Shown here piece after piece: positions 1 through 6,253 of a stretch of 8,451 nucleotides of DNA (position 1 is its first letter; every line of letters starts with the position of its first letter). The stretch covers positions 1 through 8,451 of the forward strand of contig CALFXV010000021.1 of assembly GCA_937957775.1 (NCBI GenBank), read 5' to 3'. The notes under the pieces are model-generated. The model worked only from the letters and a program-made list of their open reading frames with translations. It had not been told where the DNA came from and searched no databases. The stretch comes from an uncultured Methylotenera sp. GTDB lineage: Bacteria; Pseudomonadota; Gammaproteobacteria; Burkholderiales; Methylophilaceae. Both the position numbers and the translations under genes were made by a program.

Positions 1-1
1 C

Positions 2-1531
2 AGCCATTGGCTAAACAACGATACGCAATTAACTGCGAATACATATTATCGGAATTCTAAAAGAACAACCTTAAATGGTGACGTTAATGATGATTATGTA
101 TTTGGAACCAGTATTGCACAAAATGATGCTGATTGTGACTCGAACGCAGGCGGTGATGCTGATGAACACTGTAGTGGTGCGCTTAATTCAAGTAATACAA
201 AACAAAAGGGTTACGGTTTTAATGCGCAATTAGCATTCAACCAACCCATAGCGCAAAAACAAAATCAACTTATTGTTGGTGGTGGTTACGATCATTCAAA
301 AGTTAGATTTGATTCAATGACAGAGTTGGGAATTCTTAATGCTCTGAGAACGGTTGAAACTGAGGGGCATCAAGCTAACGAGGTTGAGTTGCATGGTAGG
401 ACTAAAACTTACAGTCTTTTTGCAACGGACACCTTGTCACTGAACGACTTCGTTCATTTGACTGCTTCGGGTCGTTATACTCACACAAATGTAGATAATG
501 TTGACCAGTTGGTGACTTCTGGTCCTGCGTCACTTACTGGTAATCACTCATTTCAACGTCTTAACCCGGCAGTTGGTTTAAGTTTTACTCCCTCAAAAGA
601 TTTGGCGATTTACGGTGCTTATAATGAAGGCATGCGTGCGCCAACATCTATGGAGTTGGGTTGTGCTAATCCGGCGCAGCCATGCAAATTACCTAATGCT
701 ATGGCAGGTGATCCGCCATTAGAGAAAGTGGTGGCTAAAACCTTTGAAGCAGGTATGCGAGGTAACTTAACGCAAGATGTAAAATGGTCAACGGCGGTTT
801 ATCGCACCGAAAACCACAATGACATTCACTTTATTGCTACAAACATGACAAACGGTATGGGTTATTTTGACAACGTCGGTAAAACCCGCCGACAAGGCTT
901 GGATGCTGCCTTGGCTGGGAGAGCGGGTAAGTTTAGTTGGAACACAGGCTATAGCTACCTAAAAGCCACTGATCGAAATAATCTAGATTTGTTTAGTCCG
1001 GTAAACTCATCATCTAACGAACAAGGTTCCACTCTCGATGGTATTACGGATGGAAGCATACAAGTTTCTAAAGGGGACCGTTTGCCGAATTTACCTAGTC
1101 ATGCCTTCAAAATGCGCATGCAATATGCCATGACGCCAAACTGGACATTAGGCAGCAATATCAATGCATTCTCCAGTGTTTACGTGCGCGGTAACGAAAA
1201 CAATGCGCATGAAGCAAATGATGGCGAACCAGATGAGCACGTTCAGTCAAGTGGCAAGGTGTCAGGTTACGCGGTAGTAAACTTAGACACACGTTACAAG
1301 CTAAACAACAGCGGTTGGCAGGTTTTTGCCAAAGCCAATAACGTATTTAATAAAAAATACGCTACCGGAGGTATGTTAGGTGAAAATTGGATTGGTGAAG
1401 ATGGCTTATTTAGTGGTAATGATGAGCCGTCTAAATTACTCATGTTGGGTGCACCCCGCGCAGCATGGGTAGGTGTGCGTTACGATTTCGGCAAGCCTAA
1501 AGGCGCTGCCGCAAGCGTTGATGCGGACTAG
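2..1531 (+). CDS. TonB-dependent outer-membrane receptor, C-terminal part (5' end outside window)
   Basis: The reading frame is open from base 2 to the TAG at 1529-1531, giving 509 residues of an outer-membrane beta-barrel; the signal peptide, TonB box and plug lie upstream of the window. The ATG at 317 is internal and is not the true start. Family signs are alternating amphipathic strands (for example YGFNAQLAF, SGRYTHT, LAIYGAYNEGMRAP) and the late-barrel pattern GYAVVNLDTRYKL, then WQVFAKANNVFNKKYATGG. Such receptors import scarce ligands (siderophores, cobalamin, metals, sugars) using TonB energy; the ligand here cannot be assigned. Two cysteine pairs are visible: one brackets an Asp-rich stretch (134-172), the other lies in GCANPAQPC (662-685). 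The protein does not end at an aromatic beta-signal residue: RYDF is followed by 13 residues ending SVDAD. Sampled lines of the gene are about 33-47% GC, lower than most sampled downstream lines. A strong terminator follows directly, so it ends its transcription unit. Confidence 0.93.
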   Translation, partial: SHWLNNDTQLTANTYYRNSKRTTLNGDVNDDYVFGTSIAQNDADCDSNAGGDADEHCSGALNSSNTKQKGYGFNAQLAFNQPIAQKQNQLIVGGGYDHSKVRFDSMTELGILNALRTVETEGHQANEVELHGRTKTYSLFATDTLSLNDFVHLTASGRYTHTNVDNVDQLVTSGPASLTGNHSFQRLNPAVGLSFTPSKDLAIYGAYNEGMRAPTSMELGCANPAQPCKLPNAMAGDPPLEKVVAKTFEAGMRGNLTQDVKWSTAVYRTENHNDIHFIATNMTNGMGYFDNVGKTRRQGLDAALAGRAGKFSWNTGYSYLKATDRNNLDLFSPVNSSSNEQGSTLDGITDGSIQVSKGDRLPNLPSHAFKMRMQYAMTPNWTLGSNINAFSSVYVRGNENNAHEANDGEPDEHVQSSGKVSGYAVVNLDTRYKLNNSGWQVFAKANNVFNKKYATGGMLGENWIGEDGLFSGNDEPSKLLMLGAPRAAWVGVRYDFGKPKGAAASVDAD

Positions 1532-1542
1532 GTTGTAGATTG

Positions 1543-1578
1543 AACAAAAATGCCGACTTAGTCGGCATTTTTGTTTAT
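1543..1578 (+). terminator. Rho-independent terminator after the TonB receptor gene
   Basis: A perfect 15-bp inverted repeat (arms 1543-1557 and 1561-1575) has a 3-nt loop TTA. The GC core is GCCGAC/GTCGGC, flanked by an A-run on the left and TTTTTGTTT on the right, the classic intrinsic terminator form. It starts 12 nt after the TAG stop codon. The A-run on the 5' side means it could also stop transcription on the opposite strand, although no minus-strand gene is present here. Confidence 0.92.
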
Positions 1579-1579
1579 A

Positions 1580-1641
1580 GTAGGAGCGGCGCCCACGCCG
1601 CGAAGATAAACTCTTTTTTGAGGCGTGGGCGCCGCTTCTAC
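1580..1641. repeat. Inverted pair of GTAG-headed REP palindromes (REPIN-like)
   Basis: The left unit at 1580-1603 has a GTAG head, then GA, then a hairpin GCGGCG-CCCA-CGCCGC, then GA. The right unit lies on the minus strand, reading from 1641 back to 1620: GTAG, AA, GCGGCG-CCCA-CGCC, TC. The two units match over 20 nt with a single difference (G versus A at the fifth position), so the pair can also fold into one long stem (1580-1599 with 1622-1641) around a 22-nt loop that includes a T-run. GTAG followed by a GC-rich hairpin is the known architecture of bacterial REP elements, which are mobilised by RAYT (TnpA-REP) transposases. An inverted doublet is called a REPIN or BIME. No RAYT gene is in the window. 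No second copy was noticed in the window. Confidence 0.8.
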
Positions 1642-1677
1642 ATGAAAATGTTGTGACACATAAACACAGTTAGCACT

Positions 1678-1692
1678 AGGAAATAAGCATTG
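1678..1692 (+). promoter_or_regulatory. Shine-Dalgarno AGGA and TTG start codon of the response regulator
   Basis: AGGA at 1678-1681 lies 8 nt before the TTG at 1690-1692. The next in-frame ATG is codon 34, well inside the receiver domain and past the conserved VEDE acidic pocket, so it cannot be the start. The TTG is therefore preferred. Confidence 0.75.
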
Positions 1693-3105
1693 CAATTAGC
1701 ACAAACCCCATACGGCCAAGCCAACGCCCTTAAGCAAGCCGCCAAAGTCTTGATTGTGGAAGACGAGGTGTTGTTTGCACGGGCGGTCATGCGCAAATTG
1801 CAAGCCGCTGGCTACGAGTGCGAGCACGTGGAAAGCCTGCAAGATGCGCGCGCCATCGCCAAGCAATTCGCTGCCGATTTGGTGCTGTTGGACATGCGTT
1901 TGCCCGATGGCAACGGCCTAGAGATATTGGCCGAGCTGATTGCTAAAAATGCCGCCGTGATCGTGATGACGGCTTTTGGCGAGATCAGCGATGCGGTGCA
2001 TGCCATCAAGCAGGGTGCCGTGGACTACCTTAAAAAGCCCATAGACTTAGAAGAGTTGCTGCTGTCCGTACAAAAGGTGGAAGCCGCTTCGGTGCAGAGC
2101 AACAGATTGGATTATTCACGCCAACGCAATGCGCATGCCGTGGAAGGCGTGGAAATGCTAGGTGAAAGCCTGGCCATGGAAAACATCAAAGGTCAAATTA
2201 AGCGTATTGCGCAGTTCGTTGCTGACGACGTGGTGCCACCAACAGTCCTAATCAGTGGTGAGACTGGCACCGGTAAAGACGTCGCAGCTAGGTGGTTGCA
2301 CGCTTCTTGCCCAAATAAAGACAAGCCTTTTGTGCACATCGATTGCGCGTCCTTGCCGGCCGAACTAATGGAAAGCGAGTTGTTTGGCCACGAGAAGGGT
2401 GCCTTTACCGGCGCGGTTTCCAGTCGCCCTGGCTTAATCGAGGCGGCCGAAGAGGGCACTTTATTTTTGGATGAAATCGGTGAGTTGCCTTTGAGCCTGC
2501 AAGCCAAGTTGCTGAATGTGCTAGAGCGCCGCATGGTGCGACGTTTGGGTTCAACCAAAGAACGCCCAGTGCCAGCGCGATTCATCGCCGCCACCAACCG
2601 CGATTTGCACGAGATGTCTTTGCAAGGGCATTTTAGGCAAGATTTGTATTACCGTTTGAATGTCATGAGCATCAGCATGCCGCCCTTGCGTGAGCGCGCT
2701 GGCGATGCCTTGTTGTTGGCGCGGCACTTTGCCAACCAAACGGCAAAACGCTATGGCTTGGCTGCGCCCACTTTTTCTGCCGATGCCATTGCGACACTTA
2801 GTGATTATGCTTGGCCGGGCAATGTGCGTGAGCTCAAGCATCAAGTCAGTCGGGCCATGTTGCTATGCCAGAACAGCCTGATTAGCTCCGCTGATTTAGT
2901 GGTAGGTGGCCCATCTACCAGTGATGCCTTGGCGCAGGTGGCGGGCCATGCGACATTGTACGAAACCGAAAAAGCCATCCTACTCAAAGTGTTATCAGAC
3001 AGCCGAAACAATGTTTCCGAAGCCGCGCGCAAGCTAGGTATCACCCGCATGACCATGCGCTACCGCATGGATAAATACCAAATCAGCGCCAAAATCTCCG
3101 AGTAG
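1690..3105 (+). CDS. Sigma54-dependent response regulator (receiver, AAA+, Fis-type HTH)
   Basis: This 471-residue protein belongs to the NtrC family of enhancer-binding activators. The receiver domain (about 18-130) has acidic pocket E24-D25-E26, phosphoacceptor D68 in LVLLDMRLPDG, T94 and K116. The AAA+ sigma54-interaction domain (about 155-390) has Walker A GETGTGKD (190-197), an intact GAFTGA loop (237-242) that contacts sigma54, Walker B LFLDE (D261, E262), FRQDLYYRL and WPGNVREL (375-382). The C-terminal Fis-like helix-turn-helix lies at about 440-463 (VSEAARKLGITRMTMRYRM). All catalytic residues are present, so it should be a working activator of RNA polymerase-sigma54. It starts at TTG. 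No histidine kinase is next to it: a terminator and REP pair lie upstream and purT lies downstream, so it is an orphan in this view and its signal is unknown. No sigma70 promoter is obvious between the REP pair and the start. Confidence 0.95.
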   Translation: MQLAQTPYGQANALKQAAKVLIVEDEVLFARAVMRKLQAAGYECEHVESLQDARAIAKQFAADLVLLDMRLPDGNGLEILAELIAKNAAVIVMTAFGEISDAVHAIKQGAVDYLKKPIDLEELLLSVQKVEAASVQSNRLDYSRQRNAHAVEGVEMLGESLAMENIKGQIKRIAQFVADDVVPPTVLISGETGTGKDVAARWLHASCPNKDKPFVHIDCASLPAELMESELFGHEKGAFTGAVSSRPGLIEAAEEGTLFLDEIGELPLSLQAKLLNVLERRMVRRLGSTKERPVPARFIAATNRDLHEMSLQGHFRQDLYYRLNVMSISMPPLRERAGDALLLARHFANQTAKRYGLAAPTFSADAIATLSDYAWPGNVRELKHQVSRAMLLCQNSLISSADLVVGGPSTSDALAQVAGHATLYETEKAILLKVLSDSRNNVSEAARKLGITRMTMRYRMDKYQISAKISE

Positions 3106-3156
3106 CTTTGGAGCCGGTCACAGGCCGCTCATGCCTATCAACTAGCCTTATCAGCA

Positions 3157-3185
3157 ATGACGGCGCCATCGGCGCATGGTATGAT
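3157..3185 (+). promoter_or_regulatory. Sigma70 promoter with extended -10, driving purT
   Basis: ATGACG (3157-3162, four of six to TTGACA) is followed after exactly 17 nt by TATGAT (3180-3185, five of six to TATAAT). TG at 3177-3178, one base before the hexamer, makes it an extended -10. Transcription should begin near 3192, about 22 nt before the ATG at 3214. If correct, the upstream ATG at 3157 is part of the -35 box and cannot be the start of purT from this promoter. It was found by eye and is untested. Confidence 0.6.
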
Positions 3186-3213
3186 GGCGTCAATTCAAAA
3201 CGGAATGCATCCC

Positions 3214-4413
3214 ATGCAAATTGGTACCCCTTTAAGCCCTAATGCCACCCGCGTCATGCTGCTTGGTAGCGGCGAACTTGGTAAGGAAGTGATCATTGCC
3301 TTGCAACGATTAGGGGTGGAAGTGATAGCCGTTGACCGTTACGAAAATGCCCCCGGCCAACAAGTGGCGCATCGTGCTTACACCATAGACATGACAGACG
3401 ATGCCGCGCTGCGAGCCTTGATCGCCAAAGAAAAACCGCACCTCATTGTGCCGGAAATCGAGGCGCTCAATACTGCCACCCTGGCCGACATAGAAGCGGC
3501 TGGCATGGCCACCGTCATCCCTACCGTTAAAGCCGTGCAACTGACCATGAACCGCGAGGGCATACGCCGTTTGGCTGCCGAAGAATTGGGCTTGCCCACT
3601 TCGCCTTATGCCTTTGCGCACAGCGAAGCCGAATTGCAAGCCGCCATTGATGCGGGCATAGGCTACCCGTGTTTTATTAAACCCACCATGTCGTCTTCCG
3701 GCAAAGGCCAATCGCGCATTACCCAAGCCTCGGAAGTAAAAACCGCTTGGGACTATGCCGCTAGCGGTGGCCGGGTTAACCAAGGCGTGGTGATCGTGGA
3801 AGGGCAGATTGCCTTCGATTACGAAATAACCTTGCTTACCGTGCGTTCTAAAAATGCCGCAGGTGAGATCGCCACCTATTTCTGTGAACCGATAGGCCAC
3901 GTGCAAGAAAAGGGCGATTACGTGGAAAGCTGGCAACCGCAAGCCATGACGGCAGGTGCCTTGGCCGAGTCCAAACGCATCGCTAAAGCGGTCACCGATA
4001 GCCTAGGCGGCTTGGGTTTATTTGGCGTGGAGTTGTTTATTAAAGGCGACAGCGTTTGGTTCAGTGAAGTAAGCCCGCGTCCGCATGATACCGGCATGGT
4101 GACCATGTGCAGCCAACGCTTTAGTGAATTTGATTTGCATGCTCGCGCCATATTAGGCTTGCCAGTGGACGTGAGTTTAAGCAATCCGGGCGCCAGTGCC
4201 GTGATTTACGGCGGCCATGCCAGCAAGAATTTGATTTTTACTGGAGTGGATGCCGCCTTAGCTGTGCCCAATAGCGACCTACGCTTGTTTGGTAAGCCGG
4301 AATCCTTTGTGAAGCGCCGCATGGGCGTGGCTTTAGCCACCGGGCGCGATGTCACTGAAGCGCGAGAGCGCGCTAAATTGTCGGCTAGCTTGGTTAAGCC
4401 AGTAGCGGCTTAA
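3214..4413 (+). CDS. purT: Formate-dependent phosphoribosylglycinamide formyltransferase (GAR transformylase 2)
   Basis: PurT makes formyl-GAR from GAR, formate and ATP in de novo purine synthesis, without folate. From ATG 3214 the protein is 399 residues, close to the roughly 392 of E. coli PurT, and collinear with it from the first residues. The N-terminal domain has [12 protein letters not shown] (substrate-binding E21, L22) and IVPEIEA (about 78-84). The ATP-grasp domain has [20 protein letters not shown] (111-130), K156 in YPCFIKP, SSGKGQ (161-166), IVEG (E196), GVELF (E273), [11 protein letters not shown] (E285, D292) and a C-terminal RLFGKPE. An open frame extends to an ATG at 3157, but those 19 residues have no PurT counterpart and no Shine-Dalgarno, and a promoter lies across them. 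GGA at 3202-3204 sits 9 nt before 3214. The gene is monocistronic or leads into the haemoglobin gene 107 nt later; no terminator is visible between them. Confidence 0.95.
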   Translation: MQIGTPLSPNATRVMLLGSGELGKEVIIALQRLGVEVIAVDRYENAPGQQVAHRAYTIDMTDDAALRALIAKEKPHLIVPEIEALNTATLADIEAAGMATVIPTVKAVQLTMNREGIRRLAAEELGLPTSPYAFAHSEAELQAAIDAGIGYPCFIKPTMSSSGKGQSRITQASEVKTAWDYAASGGRVNQGVVIVEGQIAFDYEITLLTVRSKNAAGEIATYFCEPIGHVQEKGDYVESWQPQAMTAGALAESKRIAKAVTDSLGGLGLFGVELFIKGDSVWFSEVSPRPHDTGMVTMCSQRFSEFDLHARAILGLPVDVSLSNPGASAVIYGGHASKNLIFTGVDAALAVPNSDLRLFGKPESFVKRRMGVALATGRDVTEARERAKLSASLVKPVAA

Positions 4414-4419
4414 GTCTTA

Positions 4420-4435
4420 TGGCAGGAAAGATGCG
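4420..4435 (+). promoter_or_regulatory. Candidate sigma54 (-24/-12) promoter of the truncated haemoglobin gene
   Basis: TGGCAGG (-24 block, six of seven to TGGCACG), four bases, then ATGCG (-12 block; TGC kept, first T and last W not). The GG at 4421-4422 and GC at 4433-4434 are separated by exactly 10 nt, the strict sigma54 spacing. It lies in the 107-nt gap between purT and the haemoglobin gene, so a start near 4446 would give a leader of about 75 nt. A perfect 6-bp dyad (4359-4364/4369-4374) about 80 bp upstream of that start could be an activator site, but it lies in a conserved part of purT. About 9 of 13 informative positions match, so chance is a real possibility. Confidence 0.33.
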
Positions 4436-4520
4436 TGACTGCCTTTGTGTTGTTGCCATTCGCGCCCAGCCTATCCTGAAAAAACCAATTTAAAGAAACG
4501 CCAAGAAAGAAACCCCAAGT

Positions 4521-4940
4521 ATGGTAAATGAGATACAAGAAGCGGGTAGCGCGAAAGCCACATTTTTCCAGTTGTTGGGTGGCGAGGTGGATGGCGCAAT
4601 TAAAATCCGCGCCTTGGTGGAAGCGTTTTATGATGTCATGGACACCGATCCTAAAGCGGCACCGATACGCGCCATGCACGCCGCCGACCTAAGCTCTGCC
4701 CGTGAGAAATTGTTTATGTTTTTGGTCGGCTGGACCGGTGGCCCGCAACTCTACATAGAACGCTACGGTCACCCCATGTTGCGCAAACGCCATATGCCTT
4801 TTGTCATCGACGAATCGGCGCGTGATCAGTGGATGTATTGCATGATACGGGCCATGCACCTGCAGGGCATGGACGATGCCTTAATGACTAAATTGGCCGA
4901 GCAGCTCTATGGTGTGGCCGATTTCATGCGTAACCAATAA
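4521..4940 (+). CDS. Group II truncated haemoglobin (trHbO-like)
   Basis: This 139-residue cytoplasmic haem protein shows group II truncated-globin marks: FQLLGGE near the N-terminus, FYDVMD with Tyr37 as the likely B10 residue, His53 at or near CD1 (Tyr or His is usual), GWTGGPQLYIERYGHPMLR, proximal His91 (F8) in RHMPF, and Trp104 (G8) in RDQWMYCM, the tryptophan that defines groups II and III. Group II proteins bind O2 and NO tightly and are linked to NO/peroxide chemistry or redox sensing; the exact role here is not known. The start codon has only a weak purine-rich Shine-Dalgarno. The downstream hpt gene starts 9 nt after its stop, so the two are probably co-transcribed. A possible sigma54 promoter lies upstream. 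No reductase or NO-related gene is adjacent. Confidence 0.92.
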   Translation: MVNEIQEAGSAKATFFQLLGGEVDGAIKIRALVEAFYDVMDTDPKAAPIRAMHAADLSSAREKLFMFLVGWTGGPQLYIERYGHPMLRKRHMPFVIDESARDQWMYCMIRAMHLQGMDDALMTKLAEQLYGVADFMRNQ

Positions 4941-4949
4941 CGATTTCTG

Positions 4950-5492
4950 ATGACCACTAGCCACTCCCCATCTGCCTTATTAGCCCAAGCCGACTGCCTA
5001 CATAGCGCGGATGCCGTCGAAGCCGCTATTGATCGTATCGCACAGGAATTGACGGCTGCCTTGGCGGATGCCGAGCCGGTGGTGATGTGCGTCATGACCG
5101 GTGGCTTGTTTTTCTCAGGGCAATTATTGGGACGCTTGGCTTTTCCCGTGCACTTGGACTACGTGCACGCCAGCCGCTATCAAAACAACACCGCTGGTAC
5201 TGAATTAAGCTGGCAGGCTCAGCCAAAATTGGACTTAACTGGCCGCACGGTCTTGTTATTGGACGACATTTTGGACGAGGGCATTACCCTATTGGCCATT
5301 AAAGAACGCTGCTTGGCCTTAGGGGCTAAAGCGGTATTGACGGCGGTCTTGGTGGAAAAGAGCTTGCCGCATGCCAAGCCTATGCAGGCTGATTTTGTTG
5401 GGCTCACGGTAACCAATCGCTACGTGTTTGGTTGCGGCATGGATGCCTATGGCTGGTGGCGCAATTTGCCGGCCATTTACGCGCTAAATTAG
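4950..5492 (+). CDS. hpt: Hypoxanthine(-guanine) phosphoribosyltransferase
   Basis: This 180-residue purine salvage enzyme converts hypoxanthine or guanine plus PRPP to IMP or GMP in the cytoplasm. VMCVMTGGLFFSGQLLGRLAF (about 45-65) is the N-terminal PRTase core. The PRPP-binding loop is VLLLDDILDEGITL (101-114), with acidic pair D105-D106 and D109 in the position of the catalytic Asp of other HPRTs. K137 in VEKS fits the purine-contacting Lys, and the end RYVFGCGMDAYGWWRNLPAIYAL is the typical tail, with Asp165 and Arg171. The loop reads DEG where many HPRTs have DTG; my recollection is that DEG is common in the betaproteobacterial branch. The gene lies 9 nt after the haemoglobin stop without a clear Shine-Dalgarno, which suggests translational coupling. 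Its presence near purT links salvage and de novo purine genes at one locus. Guanine versus hypoxanthine preference cannot be read from the sequence. Confidence 0.92.
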   Translation: MTTSHSPSALLAQADCLHSADAVEAAIDRIAQELTAALADAEPVVMCVMTGGLFFSGQLLGRLAFPVHLDYVHASRYQNNTAGTELSWQAQPKLDLTGRTVLLLDDILDEGITLLAIKERCLALGAKAVLTAVLVEKSLPHAKPMQADFVGLTVTNRYVFGCGMDAYGWWRNLPAIYALN

Positions 5493-5503
5493 GCACTGGC
5501 CTA

Positions 5504-5512
5504 TGTTAAAAT
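5504..5512 (+). promoter_or_regulatory. Extended -10 element, likely promoter of ispD-ispF
   Basis: TG-T-TAAAAT: the TG at 5504-5505 sits one base before TAAAAT (5507-5512, five of six to TATAAT), in the 52-nt gap between hpt and ispD. No good -35 hexamer is found at 16-18 nt, which extended -10 promoters tolerate. The start of transcription would be near 5519, about 26 nt before the ispD ATG. It is a by-eye call. Confidence 0.45.
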
Positions 5513-5544
5513 TCAGCCATGTCTAGACTGGTCTTAAATTAACG

Positions 5545-6231
5545 ATGCCGCGTTTTCACGTCATTATTCCCGCTGCCGGTAGCGGCAGTCGCATGGGCGC
5601 GGAAGCGCCCAAGCAATACTTACGCTTAAACGGCAAGTCGCTCATTCAGCACGTGATTAAGGTGTTTGATCAAGCCACAAAAATTAACAGCATACACATC
5701 GTCTTAAGTGAAGGTGACACGCATTGGCGTAGCACCTATTTGAATTTAAGTAGCAAAGCGCAAGTGCACCATTGCGGTGGCGAAACCCGTGCCATGAGCG
5801 TGCTTAATGGCTTGCATGCGATCGCCAGCCAAGTGGACGAGGCCGATTGGATCTTGGTGCACGATGCCGCCCGACCAGGCTTGAGCAATGTCTTGTTGAG
5901 CCAGTTGATTAACAGCCTGGAAAACGACGCCGTGGGCGGCTTATTGGCCTTGCCCTTAGCCGATACCTTAAAGCGCGCGGACAGCGAGCAATGCGTGGCC
6001 GCCACGCTGCCGCGCACGGATCTATGGCAAGCACAAACTCCGCAAATGTTTAGGTACGGCACGCTTAAAACCGCCTTAACGCATTTTAAAGGCGCCGCCA
6101 CCGATGAGGCGGAAGCGATTGAGGCCATGGGCTTAAAACCCAAGCTGGTAAACGGCGAATTGCGCAACCTGAAGGTAACCTACCCGCAAGATCTAGCGGT
6201 GTTGAGTGCCTTATTAAATAGCAAACCATAA
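5545..6231 (+). CDS. ispD: 2-C-methyl-D-erythritol 4-phosphate cytidylyltransferase
   Basis: IspD couples MEP with CTP to give CDP-ME, the third step of the MEP isoprenoid pathway. At 228 residues it is of normal length and aligns along its whole length with E. coli IspD from memory. The nucleotide-binding loop is [10 protein letters not shown] (9-18) with catalytic Arg16, then PKQY with Lys23. HDAARP (106-111) contributes the metal/CTP-site Asp107. Further motifs are PLADTLKR (137-144), Arg157 in LPRTDLW, TPQMFR (165-170), TDEA (187-190) and [10 protein letters not shown] with Lys210. It is a stand-alone protein, not an IspDF fusion. The start has no strong Shine-Dalgarno, but the ATG is ideally placed before the first beta-strand ([10 protein letters not shown]). 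ispF follows 22 nt later on the same strand, so the two form an operon. Confidence 0.97.
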   Translation: MPRFHVIIPAAGSGSRMGAEAPKQYLRLNGKSLIQHVIKVFDQATKINSIHIVLSEGDTHWRSTYLNLSSKAQVHHCGGETRAMSVLNGLHAIASQVDEADWILVHDAARPGLSNVLLSQLINSLENDAVGGLLALPLADTLKRADSEQCVAATLPRTDLWQAQTPQMFRYGTLKTALTHFKGAATDEAEAIEAMGLKPKLVNGELRNLKVTYPQDLAVLSALLNSKP

Positions 6232-6253
6232 ACGGCCAATTGAGGATAAAACA

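Noticed and set aside
1314..1329. TGGCAGG...TTGC resembling a sigma54 promoter inside the receptor gene
   Set aside because: The GG-to-GC distance is 9 instead of 10 nt and it lies inside coding sequence with the terminator soon after.
1642..1689. Sigma70 promoter for the response regulator, TTGTGA with CACTAG
   Set aside because: The spacing fits, but the -10 match is poor and it overlaps the ribosome site, so I could not support it.
3106..3156. Terminator between the response regulator and purT
   Set aside because: The only inverted sequence (AGCCGG...GCCGCT) is imperfect and has no T-run.
3158..3192. Inverted repeat TGACG..CCATC / GATGG..CGTCA as a purine operator
   Set aside because: The arms are imperfect and do not resemble the known PurR box; overlap with promoter elements probably explains the similarity.
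3310..3942. Long open frame of 210 codons on the minus strand inside purT
   Set aside because: It lies fully antisense to a clear purT gene, has no recognisable domain or ribosome site, and is explained by the coding strand's codon bias.
4448..4477. Sigma70 promoter before the haemoglobin gene (TTGCCA or TTGTTG with TATCCT)
   Set aside because: The good -35 (TTGCCA) is only 13 nt from TATCCT, and the correctly spaced one matches three of six positions.
5736..6167. Minus-strand open frame of 143 codons inside ispD
   Set aside because: It is antisense to conserved IspD motifs and has no family resemblance, so it is a shadow frame.
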